DNA of 64,000 nucleotides from JAJDXO01 sp965213765 (GCA_965213765.1 OZ243926.1:248001-312000), one strand, 5' to 3'; positions 18,285 through 26,228 are shown, counted from the stretch's first letter. Translations and numbers: made by a program. The notes: generated from the letters alone by a model not told the origin.

Positions 18285-18717
18285 CTAGGGTCCGGACCCG
18301 ATTGAGCCGCCATAGGGGTGTCGCGGCGATGAGGCATAAAATGATTGCGTCACGGCCGGGCCCACCGGACCGGCTTCGCCGGCCGGAGGACAAACCGCGA
18401 CCCGGCCATCCACGTGTACCGCCGGCCGCGAGGCGTGGATCACCGGGTCAAATAAGGTCAATTCGGACGAATTGACCGACCCGGTGATGACGACGTGCGG
18501 GTCAAATAAGGTCAATTCGGACGAATTGACCGACCCGGTGATGACGACGTGCGGGTCAAATAAGGTCAATTCGGACGAATTGACCGACCCGGTGATGACG
18601 ACTTGCGGGTGAGCGGGGAGAGGAGGCTTGCCGTGGGTTCCCTCGCCCCCTTCCCGGGGGAGACGGGCAGGGCGAGGGCGCAAATACGAGAATCCCCTAA
18701 TTGAGTACAGACCTTAG
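18285..18717. mobile_element. MITE-like element, family 1 copy A, between convergent genes
   Basis: 433 bp bounded by imperfect terminal inverted repeats. The left end is CTAGGGTCCGGACCCGATT; the right end read inward is CTAAGGTCTGTACTCAATT (14 of 19 identical). It carries no credible gene. It is closely similar over its whole length to 40593-40919, apart from two extra 54-bp units. Its interior holds palindromes (GGCCGGGC..., CCCTTCCCGGGGG) and the tandem hairpin unit listed separately. The right terminus contains the TAA stop codon (18714-18716) of the minus-strand hydrolase gene. No transposase is present, so movement would need a partner in trans. The element type is an inference from structure. 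With the 136 bp before it, which shows nothing recognisable, it fills the gap 18149-18713. Confidence 0.75.
18445..18606. repeat. Three tandem copies of a 54-bp palindromic unit
   Basis: Unit starts are at 18445, 18499 and 18553, with the first bases of a fourth at 18607; the period is exactly 54. Each unit contains the perfect inverted repeat GGTCAATTCG-GA-CGAATTGACC. In the first unit an outer arm ATCACCGGGTC pairs with GACCCGGTGAT, giving a nested hairpin of about 21 bp with a 6-base bulge (AAATAA). The sister element at 40.6 kb has only one unit, so this copy has expanded or the other has contracted. Confidence 0.95.
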
Positions 18718-19940
18718 GCAAGCCTGGTTTGGATATCCACCTCCGAGTGAAGTGTCCGGTGAACCGGGCACTTGTCGGCGATCTCCAACAATTTTCGCCG
18801 CTGCTCCCCGGTCAGATCACCCTCCAGGGTGATTTCCCGTTCGATCCGATCGATCTTCCCTTCCCGGGTCTCGCAGTTCCCGCAATCCTCGGCATGGATC
18901 TTGTCGTGCCGCATGGCGACCGACGCCCGATCCAACGGAATTTTCTTCCGCGCGGCATACATCCGCATGGTCATGGCTGTGCAGGCGCCGAGGCCGGCGA
19001 GCAGCAGATCATAAGGTGTCGGCCCGGTATCCTCGCCGCCAACCCGCAGCGGCTCGTCCGCCGTCAGGGTGTGGCGCCCACCGACAGAAATGGATTGGCC
19101 GAACCTCCCGACGCCGCTTTCGGCGACGACCACCTCTCCCTCCTTCGTATGTTGCACCGCCTGCGCCGTCTCTTCGGTTTCACCCAGATATCTTGTGGCC
19201 CAGGCGGAGATCACTTCGGCCACATAAATGGCGTCCGAGCGCTCCGTCAGCAGATGATCCGCGTCATCCAGGGTGACGAAACTTTTGGGGTGCTTGGCCG
19301 TCGAATAAATCGCTGCCGCATTGTCGATCCCGACCTGCCGGTCGAGAGGACCGTGAAAAACGAGAAGCGCTCTCTTTAGATTAGCAATTCGCGCGGCCTG
19401 GTCCTGCGACGCGATATCGTCCAGGAACTGCTGTTTGATGACGAACGGCCGTCCGCCAAGCTGAACCTCGGCTTCACCCTTCTCCCGTATCTCGTCTACC
19501 GATGCCGAGAAGTTCTCCGATACATGCTCCACATCAAACGGCGCCCCGATGGTGGCCACCGCTGCCGCCTCCGGAACCGCCTCGGCCGCCGCCAGAACGG
19601 CAGCGCCGCCCAGGCTATGCCCAATGAGAATTTTCGGCGCCTCGTGGTTTTGACGCAGGAATTCCGCAGCCGCCTTCAGATCGGCAACATTGGACGAGAA
19701 GTTCGTGTTGGCGAACTCACCGTCGGAGTGGCCAAGGCCCGTAAAGTCGAAACGGAATACGGCGATGCCGCGCTCGGCCATGCCGGCACTGACCCGGGCG
19801 GCGGCAAATATGTCTTTGGAACACGTGAAACAGTGTGCAAAGAGCGCGTAGGCACGGGGTTTACCAACCGGCAGGTCAAGGCGCGCGGCCAGTTCGGCGC
19901 CCAATGCACCGGTAAAAGTGACTTTTTCCGATTGGGCCAT
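18714..19940 (-). CDS. Alpha/beta hydrolase fused to an OsmC-family domain
   Basis: The N-terminal alpha/beta hydrolase domain (about residues 1-260) has the nucleophile elbow GHSLGG and a late His in DDADHLL. The C-terminal OsmC/Ohr-like domain (about 270-408) contains GGEDTGPTPYDLLLAGLGACTAMTMRMYA and a second Cys in DKCPVHRTL, the redox Cys pair of this family. OsmC domains reduce organic hydroperoxides; the function of the hydrolase half is unknown. ATG 19940 follows GGAG by 6-7 bases, in preference to an ATG 12 bases upstream. The stop codon TAA lies within the terminal repeat of the adjacent MITE-like element. Confidence 0.92.
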   Translation of the reverse strand: MAQSEKVTFTGALGAELAARLDLPVGKPRAYALFAHCFTCSKDIFAAARVSAGMAERGIAVFRFDFTGLGHSDGEFANTNFSSNVADLKAAAEFLRQNHEAPKILIGHSLGGAAVLAAAEAVPEAAAVATIGAPFDVEHVSENFSASVDEIREKGEAEVQLGGRPFVIKQQFLDDIASQDQAARIANLKRALLVFHGPLDRQVGIDNAAAIYSTAKHPKSFVTLDDADHLLTERSDAIYVAEVISAWATRYLGETEETAQAVQHTKEGEVVVAESGVGRFGQSISVGGRHTLTADEPLRVGGEDTGPTPYDLLLAGLGACTAMTMRMYAARKKIPLDRASVAMRHDKIHAEDCGNCETREGKIDRIEREITLEGDLTGEQRRKLLEIADKCPVHRTLHSEVDIQTRLA

Positions 19941-20214
19941 TTTTGTCTCCATTCGGGCGTTCAGTGGGACTTTCAGGCGGAATATCAGAGTTGAGGGCCG
20001 GTGAAAATCTCGATCCGTTCCGCGGTTTTCCGAAATTGCCGTACATCACGTCTCCCCTGTGTAGGCCAATTCCGAACCAAGTCCACGATTTCCGCCCCTG
20101 GACCGATTGGTATTCAACTCGTCCATGCGGCAGTTTCGCCGTGGGCGGGGCGTCGATCAACCAGCCGATGACCGGTTCGACGGCGAGCTCGGCAGAATCT
20201 TCACTTGCGTCCAT
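19876..20214 (-). CDS. Uncertain small protein
   Basis: I do not recognise this 112 aa frame. Its first about 70 codons show the third-position GC bias of real genes and give plausible sequence (EPVIGWLIDAPPTAKLPHGR, GRKSWTWFGIGLHRGDVMYG). The last about 20 codons overlap the start of the hydrolase-OsmC gene in another frame. There is no strong ribosome-binding site. It may be a small gene, a remnant, or chance; it is the only candidate in the 341-bp gap 19941-20281. Confidence 0.3.
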   Translation of the reverse strand: MDASEDSAELAVEPVIGWLIDAPPTAKLPHGRVEYQSVQGRKSWTWFGIGLHRGDVMYGNFGKPRNGSRFSPALNSDIPPESPTERPNGDKNGPIGKSHFYRCIGRRTGRAP

Positions 20215-20281
20215 TTCCGATAGCCCCTACCCAGATGGCGGCGGGCCAAATTTCTGCGAAACACCCATGTGAGTGAAGAGG

Positions 20282-20896
20282 ATGAGCAACGAAGAAGTCG
20301 CCATCAGTTCCAAGGAGCACGCCTACCGCGGATACGTGAAGGTGGATACATACCGCCTGCGCCACAAAATCTCCGATGACGAATGGAGCGGCGAAATGGA
20401 GCGGCAGGTGGTCGAGCGAGGACATGCGGTTGCCGTTCTGCCGTTTGACCCGATCCGCAATGAACTCGTCCTGATTGAACAGTTCCGGATCGGCGCCTTC
20501 ACGTCGCCGGGATTTCAGCCCTTTCAAATCGAATGCGTTGCCGGGATGATCGAAGAGGGTCAAACGGCCGAAGAGGCCGCGTATCGGGAAACGCTGGAAG
20601 AGACGGGGCTTGAGGCCGACGCGCTGCTTCCCATGGTTTCCTATCTCAGCAGTCCAGGGGTTATCTCGGAAGCGCTGACCTTGTTCCTGGGAAAAGTCGA
20701 TGCGACGGACGCCGGCGGCATCTTCGGGGTCGACCACGAGGACGAGCATATTCATGCATTTCCGGTACCGCTGGAGGACGCCCTTGAACTCCTGGAGACC
20801 GGCGCCATCGAGAACGGCATGACCGTAATCGCGTTGCAATGGCTCAAGCTCAATCAGCACAAGATTCCGCCTGAATGGGCTCAGGCTCAAGGGTAA
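20282..20896 (+). CDS. NUDIX hydrolase, ADP-ribose pyrophosphatase type
   Basis: Hydrolyses ADP-ribose or a related nucleoside diphosphate derivative. About 204 aa, as in the NudF/TrgB group. The Nudix box runs GMIEEGQTAEEAAYRETLEE then TG. The REx2EExG core is intact, but the first Glu of the consensus (G-x5-E) is Gln here. PGVISEALTLFLG follows, as in ADP-ribose pyrophosphatases. ATG 20282 was chosen; GTG 20273 is possible. It stands alone ahead of the sulfur amino acid genes. Confidence 0.88.
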   Translation: MSNEEVAISSKEHAYRGYVKVDTYRLRHKISDDEWSGEMERQVVERGHAVAVLPFDPIRNELVLIEQFRIGAFTSPGFQPFQIECVAGMIEEGQTAEEAAYRETLEETGLEADALLPMVSYLSSPGVISEALTLFLGKVDATDAGGIFGVDHEDEHIHAFPVPLEDALELLETGAIENGMTVIALQWLKLNQHKIPPEWAQAQG

Positions 20897-21007
20897 CCGG
20901 ACAGTGAATCTGCCACGGCGGCGGGCGCTTGATCGCCCCTCTCCACGGGTCTAGTCTGCGGCCAAACCAACCTCGCATGAAGAATTTCCTTAAATTGGCG
21001 GTGGCAC

Positions 21008-22009
21008 ATGGACGTTCGTGACGGTCTTCTCGAAACCATTGGAAATACGCCTTTGATCAAGCTTCGAGAAGTCTCCGAGGCGACGGGCTGCGAAATCTAC
21101 GGCAAAGCCGAGTTTATGAACCCGGGCGGGTCGGTGAAGGATCGGGCGGCGCTCTACATCGTGCGTGACGCGGAGAAAAAGGGCCGGCTTAAGCCGGGCG
21201 GGATCATCGTTGAGGGCACCGCCGGCAACACCGGCATCGGCCTCGCCCTGGTCGGTGATGCGAGCAACTACCGGACCATCATCGTCATTCCCGAAACCCA
21301 AGCTCAAGAGAAGAAAGACATGCTCCGGCTGGCGGGGGCGGACCTGCGGGAAGTTCCAGCCGTTCCTTACAAGGACCCCGGAAACTACGTCCATGTCTCG
21401 GAGCGCATCGCCCAGGAGATGGCCGAAACCCATCCCCATGGCGCCATCTGGGCCAACCAGTTCGACAACACGGCAAATCGCGATGCCCACTATCTCGGCA
21501 CCGGCCCCGAAATCTGGAAGCAGCTCGAAGGCAATATCGACGGCTTTACCTGCTCTGTCGGTACCGGCGGCACGCTCGCCGGTGTCGGCATGGCGCTAAA
21601 AGAGCGGAAAAAAGACGTAAGAATTGCCATTTCCGATCCCATGGGCTCAGCCCTCTACGGCCACTACGCCAATGGTGAGCTAAAGGCGGAAGGCGAATCC
21701 ATTACCGAAGGGATCGGCCAGGGCCGCATCACCGCCAACCTGGAAGACGCGCCCATCGAGGAGGCCTATCAAATCACCGATGAAGAGGCGCTGCCTTATA
21801 TTTTTGATTTGCTCAAATATGAAGGTCTGTGCATGGGCACCTCGTCAGGCATCAACATCGCCGGTGCGGTCCGGCTCGCCAACCAGATGGGTGCCGGCCA
21901 TACCATCGTCACCATTCTTTGCGATTATGGCACCCGGTATCAGAGCAAGCTGTTCAATGTGGACTTCCTCAAGTCCAAGGGCCTGCCCTTCCCCGACTGG
22001 TTGACCTGA
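21008..22009 (+). CDS. Cysteine synthase A (O-acetylserine sulfhydrylase family)
   Basis: PLP enzyme making cysteine from O-acetylserine and sulfide. The N-terminal motif IGNTPLIKL, the PLP lysine K44 in GGSVKDRAALY, the TAGNTGIGLAL substrate loop and SVGTGGTLAGVG phosphate-binding loop are all present. At 333 aa it is slightly longer than enterobacterial CysK. A C-terminal segment CDYGTRYQSKLFNVDFL resembles the alphaproteobacterial CysK subgroup. It is followed 12 bp later by a mercaptopyruvate sulfurtransferase gene and then a cystathionine beta-lyase gene, so the three form a sulfur amino acid operon. Confidence 0.93.
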   Translation: MDVRDGLLETIGNTPLIKLREVSEATGCEIYGKAEFMNPGGSVKDRAALYIVRDAEKKGRLKPGGIIVEGTAGNTGIGLALVGDASNYRTIIVIPETQAQEKKDMLRLAGADLREVPAVPYKDPGNYVHVSERIAQEMAETHPHGAIWANQFDNTANRDAHYLGTGPEIWKQLEGNIDGFTCSVGTGGTLAGVGMALKERKKDVRIAISDPMGSALYGHYANGELKAEGESITEGIGQGRITANLEDAPIEEAYQITDEEALPYIFDLLKYEGLCMGTSSGINIAGAVRLANQMGAGHTIVTILCDYGTRYQSKLFNVDFLKSKGLPFPDWLT

Positions 22010-22021
22010 CGGCGATACCCC

Positions 22022-22876
22022 ATGAGCTACGTCAATCCCGATGCCCTGGTCAGCACCGAGTGGCTGGCCGATCATCTCGGCGATCCCCAAATCGCGATCA
22101 TAGATGCGAGCTGGCACTTGCCCGCGGCCGAGCGAAATGGCGGGGAAGAATACGAAGCCTCCCATATCCCGGGCGCTGTTTTCTTCGATGTGGACTCCAT
22201 CGCGGATACCGGGTCGGGGCTGCCCCACACCATTCCTTCACCGGAATTTTTCGCCGAACAGGTCGGCGCTTTGGGCATCGATAATTCCAAGCATGTGATC
22301 GCCTACGATTCCAATGGCGGTTTCATGGCCGCCATGAGGGCTTGGTGGATGTTCCGCCTCTACGGTCACGATCAGGTCGCCGTCCTGGATGGCGGACTCC
22401 CGAAGTGGCTTGCCGAAGCTCGGCCGATGACCGATACGGCGACGGAGGTTGCCGCGGCAAACTTCCAGGCTCGGTTCCGCGCCGGCATGGTGCGGACGCT
22501 GGATCAAATTATGGCCAACATTGAGGATGCCGAAGCCCAGGTCGTTGATGTCCGGGCGCCGGGCCGGTTTGACGGCACCGAACCGGAACCCCGTCCCGGT
22601 ATGCGTTCCGGCCATATTCCCGGCGCCGTCAATCTTCCCTTCGCCGCGTTTCTGGACAGGGACCACCACTTTGTCATGCGCTCGGCCGATGAAATCGGGG
22701 CGGTAATCGGCGGCACCGACGGTACGGAAAATCCTATCGTCGTCAGCTGCGGATCCGGCGTCACCGCCTGTGTGGCGGCACTCGCCCTGCATCTGGTCGG
22801 CCGCGACGATGTCGCCGTCTATGATGGCTCGTGGAGCGAATGGGGCGGCCGCGACGAAACACCGGTTGAGACATGA
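22022..22876 (+). CDS. sseA: 3-mercaptopyruvate sulfurtransferase
   Basis: Two-rhodanese-domain protein of 284 aa. The inactive N-terminal domain has IIDASWHLP and AVFFDVDSIAD; the active C-terminal domain has VVDVRAPGRFDG and the CGSGVTAC loop with catalytic C243. The CGSG[VI]T loop marks mercaptopyruvate rather than thiosulfate specificity. The stop codon is created within the first copy of a 16-bp triplicated sequence that separates this gene from the next one. Confidence 0.93.
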   Translation: MSYVNPDALVSTEWLADHLGDPQIAIIDASWHLPAAERNGGEEYEASHIPGAVFFDVDSIADTGSGLPHTIPSPEFFAEQVGALGIDNSKHVIAYDSNGGFMAAMRAWWMFRLYGHDQVAVLDGGLPKWLAEARPMTDTATEVAAANFQARFRAGMVRTLDQIMANIEDAEAQVVDVRAPGRFDGTEPEPRPGMRSGHIPGAVNLPFAAFLDRDHHFVMRSADEIGAVIGGTDGTENPIVVSCGSGVTACVAALALHLVGRDDVAVYDGSWSEWGGRDETPVET

Positions 22877-22912
22877 CCGAGTTGAGACATGACTGAGTTG
22901 AGACATGACCGA
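22865..22912 (+). repeat. 16-bp tandem repeat, three copies, at the sseA/metC junction
   Basis: Units start at 22865, 22881 and 22897 and read GTTGAGACATGACCGA, with one T substitution in the middle copy. Each contains ATGA. The first copy supplies the sseA stop (TGA 22874-22876) and the third supplies the metC start (ATG 22905). A single ancestral copy would have given a 4-bp ATGA stop/start overlap. Confidence 0.97.
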
Positions 22913-24092
22913 TAAGACCAAAAAGTACGGCCCCAATACCACCATCGTACACGCGGGGAGCGATCCGCAAAACCAGCGAGGCGCCGTTAACCCGCCTGTT
23001 TATCACGTCTCGACGGTGGCCCATCCGTCCATGGATGCCATGCGGGAAGCGCGGATGGGTTCGGATCGAAATTTCGTCTATGGACGGCACGGCACGCCGA
23101 CTTCAATGGCCTTTGAAGAGGCAGCCGCCGCCATCGAGGGTGGCGAACGGGCCAAGGCCGTCTCGTCGGGTCTACAGGCCGTCGTCGCCGCGATGCTGGC
23201 TTTTGTCGAGAGCGGCGACCATATCCTGATGCTGGACAGCGCCTATGCGCCGTCGCGCCGCATGACCGAAGGCATCCTCACCAAGATAGGGGTCGAAACG
23301 ACCTTTTATGATCCTCTTATCGGGGCCGGGATCGCCGAGTTCATGCGGCCCAACACAAAGGTGGTGTTCACCGAGTCCCCCGCCTCCCATACGTTCGAGG
23401 TCCAGGACATCCCGGCGATCGTCGACGCGGCGCACAAAGGCGGCGCCGTGGTGATTATCGACAACACCTGGTCGGCGGGTCACTACTTCAAGCCGCTGGC
23501 GCACGGGGTTGACGTCTCCGTGCAGGCCGCGACCAAGTATTGGGTAGGTCATTCCGATGCGATGCTCGGCTGCATCATCACCTCGGAAGAACACTTCCCT
23601 AAAATCCGCACCTCTGTTGCCGCCTTAGGATGCAGCGCCGCGCCGGATGACTGCTATCTCGGTCTCCGGGGCATCCGGACGCTATCGGTCCGCCTCGAGC
23701 GCCATGAGCAAAATGGCCTGAAGCTCGCAGAATGGTTTGCCGGTCAGCCGGCGGTCGACCGCGTTCTCCATCCGGCCTTCGACACATGTCCCGGCCATGA
23801 ATTTTGGAAGCGGGATTTCACCGGCGCGAGCGGACTCTTCTCGGTCGTTCTTAACCCGGTCGGCCAAAAGGCCGTCGATGCGATGGTCGATGGGCTTGAA
23901 CTCTATTCTCTCGGCGGCAGTTGGGGCGGATATGAGAGCCTCGTGCTGCCATCGTCCCTGGAAGGAAGCCGGACCGCGACCGAATGGGACTTCTCAAAGC
24001 CCTGCGTCCGGTTCCATGCCGGGCTTGAGGATATCGACGATCTGATCGAAGATGCGCAGGCTGGTCTCAACCGTCTGAACGCCGCTGCCTGA
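22905..24092 (+). CDS. metC: Cystathionine beta-lyase (Cys/Met metabolism PLP enzyme)
   Basis: PLP enzyme that cleaves cystathionine to homocysteine, pyruvate and ammonia. It is 395 aa. The PLP-binding lysine is K211 in QAATKYWVGHSDA, and YGRHGTPTS is the cofactor-phosphate loop contributed by the neighbouring subunit. The PLP-ring Asp lies in VVIIDNTWSAG. The alphaproteobacterial-type C-terminus contains SLGGSWGGYESL. Some homologues act as cysteine-S-conjugate lyases, so substrate assignment is by best fit. Its 3' end overlaps the convergent znuB gene by 26 bp. Confidence 0.93.
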   Translation: MTDKTKKYGPNTTIVHAGSDPQNQRGAVNPPVYHVSTVAHPSMDAMREARMGSDRNFVYGRHGTPTSMAFEEAAAAIEGGERAKAVSSGLQAVVAAMLAFVESGDHILMLDSAYAPSRRMTEGILTKIGVETTFYDPLIGAGIAEFMRPNTKVVFTESPASHTFEVQDIPAIVDAAHKGGAVVIIDNTWSAGHYFKPLAHGVDVSVQAATKYWVGHSDAMLGCIITSEEHFPKIRTSVAALGCSAAPDDCYLGLRGIRTLSVRLERHEQNGLKLAEWFAGQPAVDRVLHPAFDTCPGHEFWKRDFTGASGLFSVVLNPVGQKAVDAMVDGLELYSLGGSWGGYESLVLPSSLEGSRTATEWDFSKPCVRFHAGLEDIDDLIEDAQAGLNRLNAAA

Positions 24093-24870
24093 GCGTCACC
24101 AGTCCGGTCGTCAGGGCGAACAGCAATAATCCAAACGAGATAATCGAGGGACCACCCGGCGTGTCGGCGGCAAACGACAGCCCCAGCCCGCCCGCAACCG
24201 ACAACCAGCCGATGAGTACCGCGAACACGGCCATCCGTTCGGGTGTACTACTGTAAGGCCGCGCTGTCGCTGCCGGGATAATCAGCATGGCCGCAACCAG
24301 CAATATCCCGACCACCTTCATGGCTGTCGCCACCACCAGCGCCAGGCAGAGCAGAAAGACCAGGTTTACCCGGTCCACCGGTACGCCTTCCGCCCGGGCA
24401 AGATCCGCGTGAACCGTCGCAGACAGCAGTGGCCGCCAGAGATAGGCGATGAGAGCCAGCACCAGGGCACCGCCGCCGTAGATCCAGGCAATATCCGTCG
24501 TGGTAACGGCGAAAATATCGCCGAACAGGAATCCCATGAGATCGAAGCGCACTCGCTCCAGAAAAGCGACCGCGACGAGGCCCAGAGCCAACGTGCCGTG
24601 TGACAAAATACCTAAGACCGTATCCATGGCGAGACCGGTTCGGCGCTCGATTCCAAGCAGCAAAATCGCTGCGGCCACCGCCACGGCCAGCACCCCGACG
24701 GTCAGGTCGATCCCCAACAGCAGTCCGAGAGCAACGCCGAGCAATGCCGAGTGAGCCAAGGTGTCTCCGAAAAAAGACATGCGGCGCCAAACGACGAAGG
24801 ACCCGAGCGGACCGGTGACCGCAGCTACGCCCACTCCCGCAAGTACCGCGCGGACCAGGAAGTCATCCAT
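24067..24870 (-). CDS. znuB: Zinc ABC transporter, permease subunit ZnuB
   Basis: Inner-membrane permease of the ABC-3 family, 267 aa with about eight hydrophobic segments. Family landmarks are GSFVVWRRMSFFGDTLAHSA, the following LGVALG, and HADLARAEGVPV. The longer frame to 24963 is rejected: ATG 24870 (MDDFLVRAVLAG) matches the family and overlaps the znuC stop by 8 bp. It is co-transcribed with zur and znuC. The last 26 bp overlap the end of metC on the other strand. Confidence 0.94.
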   Translation of the reverse strand: MDDFLVRAVLAGVGVAAVTGPLGSFVVWRRMSFFGDTLAHSALLGVALGLLLGIDLTVGVLAVAVAAAILLLGIERRTGLAMDTVLGILSHGTLALGLVAVAFLERVRFDLMGFLFGDIFAVTTTDIAWIYGGGALVLALIAYLWRPLLSATVHADLARAEGVPVDRVNLVFLLCLALVVATAMKVVGILLVAAMLIIPAATARPYSSTPERMAVFAVLIGWLSVAGGLGLSFAADTPGGPSIISFGLLLFALTTGLVTLRQRRSDG

Positions 24871-25645
24871 GATGATGATCGGGTCCGTGTTCATGCACGA
24901 CGCTGCCGTCAACGCCGTGGGCATGATCGTGATTGTGGTGATAAAGCGCCATGGTTTCGGCAACCGACTCGCCGAACAGGGCGACGTAGCTCGGATCGCG
25001 GCTCACGGTGTCCGGCGTGCCGGCACAGCAAAGATGGGTGTTGATGCATACCACCTGATCGGTCGACGACATCACCAGATGCAGATCGTGGGAAACCATC
25101 AAAACGCCGCACCCCCGCCGATCCCGGATTTCACTGATCAGCCGGTGGAGCTCAGCCTGTCCAGTCAGGTCTACCGCTTGGGCCGGCTCATCGAGAACCA
25201 GGAGGTCGGGCTCTCTCAGCAGCGCCCGTGCGAGGAGCGTGCGTTGCCATTCGCCACCTGAGATATCGTGGACCGGATTGTCGATTATTCTTGCAATGCC
25301 CGTCTCCTCGAGGACCTGCGTGCGCGCGCCTGGCTCAAACTTGCCTGCGAGACCCAGGAACCGCCTGACTGTCAACGGCATGTTGCGGTCGATGTTCAGC
25401 CGCTGCGGCATGTAACCGATCCGAGCGCCCGTACGCCTTCGGGACGTCCCGGTACTCGGTCGGATGAGGCCCAATGCCGCCCGGATCAGCGTTGTCTTTC
25501 CCGCACCGTTGGGCCCAATGAGCGAGACGATCTCACCGTCGGAAACGGATAAATCAATGCCGGTGACCAAAACTCGATTACCGGCGCGCACTTCAACCCC
25601 GGAGAGTTCGACGATGGGCTCGCCGGCCCGCGCAACCTGATCCAT
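24863..25645 (-). CDS. znuC: Zinc ABC transporter, ATP-binding subunit ZnuC, with His-rich tail
   Basis: ATPase of the high-affinity zinc importer. Walker A is GPNGAGKTT, the signature is DISGGEWQR, and Walker B is LLVLDEPAQAVD. About 260 aa. The last about 25 residues are rich in His and Asp (HHNHDHAHGVDGSVVHEHG), a metal-sensing or buffering tail seen in some ZnuC proteins. The ATG at 25645 lies 4 bases after the zur stop; a TTG precedes it. Confidence 0.95.
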   Translation of the reverse strand: MDQVARAGEPIVELSGVEVRAGNRVLVTGIDLSVSDGEIVSLIGPNGAGKTTLIRAALGLIRPSTGTSRRRTGARIGYMPQRLNIDRNMPLTVRRFLGLAGKFEPGARTQVLEETGIARIIDNPVHDISGGEWQRTLLARALLREPDLLVLDEPAQAVDLTGQAELHRLISEIRDRRGCGVLMVSHDLHLVMSSTDQVVCINTHLCCAGTPDTVSRDPSYVALFGESVAETMALYHHNHDHAHGVDGSVVHEHGPDHHHG

Positions 25646-25649
25646 CAAC

Positions 25650-26141
25650 TCAGGCTTCCTGGCAACCCGGACACAGGCCCGCCGCTTCCACCGACTGCGA
25701 GGTCAAAAGAAAGCCCAAGCGTGAGGCAAACCTGTCAATGGTGTTCGCAACGCCTTTGTCTTCGATTTCCAACGCGTCACCGCAGTCATTACAAATTAGG
25801 AAAATTCCCTTGTGGCTGTGCCCCGGATCGTTGCAGCCCACATAGGCATTGAGACTCTGAATACGATGGACGAACCCCTGCTCCATCAGGAAATCCAATG
25901 CGCGGTAGACTGTCGGCGGCGCGGCGGAGGAGTGTTCCCGTTTGAGCTCGTCCAGCAGCCCATACGCGCCGACCGGTTTGTGATTTTCCCAGACCAGCTC
26001 GAGCACCCGGCGACGTAACGGGGTTAATCGAATTCCGCGCGACTCGCAAATCCGAGCGGCGGCATCTATGGCACCGGCAATACACTGGCCGTGATCGTGG
26101 GTCCTTTGCCAGGCAACGGGAATGGTCTTGGGAACAGACAT
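25650..26141 (-). CDS. zur: Zinc uptake regulator Zur (Fur family)
   Basis: Zn-responsive repressor, 163 aa. The N-terminal winged helix includes TPLRRRVLELVWENHKPVGAY and PPTVYRALDFLMEQGFVHR. Structural zinc is held by C117/C120 and C157/C160. It heads the zur-znuC-znuB operon and is divergent from znuA. An 87-bp intergenic region between the two starts contains a palindrome that fits a Zur box, so autoregulation is likely. Confidence 0.95.
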   Translation of the reverse strand: MSVPKTIPVAWQRTHDHGQCIAGAIDAAARICESRGIRLTPLRRRVLELVWENHKPVGAYGLLDELKREHSSAAPPTVYRALDFLMEQGFVHRIQSLNAYVGCNDPGHSHKGIFLICNDCGDALEIEDKGVANTIDRFASRLGFLLTSQSVEAAGLCPGCQEA

Positions 26142-26173
26142 GGGACATCCTGCAATGGGTTGTGTCAGCTTTT

Positions 26174-26213
26174 GTTATCTTATATCGTAGCGGTAATCCA
26201 GTTATATTATAAC
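26174..26213. promoter_or_regulatory. Zur-type operator region between zur and znuA
   Basis: A perfect palindrome GTTATATTATAAC occupies 26201-26213, 15 bp before the znuA start. A degenerate second copy GTTATCTTATATC lies at 26174-26186. The 13-bp core resembles alphaproteobacterial Zur sites (GTTAT-AT-ATAAC). The region is strongly AT-rich in a GC-rich genome and sits between the divergent zur and znuA genes. Confidence 0.8.
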
Positions 26214-26228
26214 ATTATAGGTTTGGAC

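Noticed and set aside
18445..18606. Possible CRISPR array (regular direct repeats)
   Set aside because: The repeats are contiguous 54-bp units without unique spacers, and no cas genes are present.
18285..18683. Minus-strand open frame encoding three repeats of an 18-residue unit (VVITGSVNSSELTLFDPH)
   Set aside because: It is an artifact of the 54-bp palindromic tandem repeat, whose period is divisible by three; it lies wholly in the mobile-like element and the sister copy has a different frame.
20897..21007. Sulfur-responsive riboswitch ahead of the cysteine synthase gene
   Set aside because: The 111-bp leader is too short for a SAM or SAH aptamer, and only a small GGGCG...CGCCC hairpin is present.
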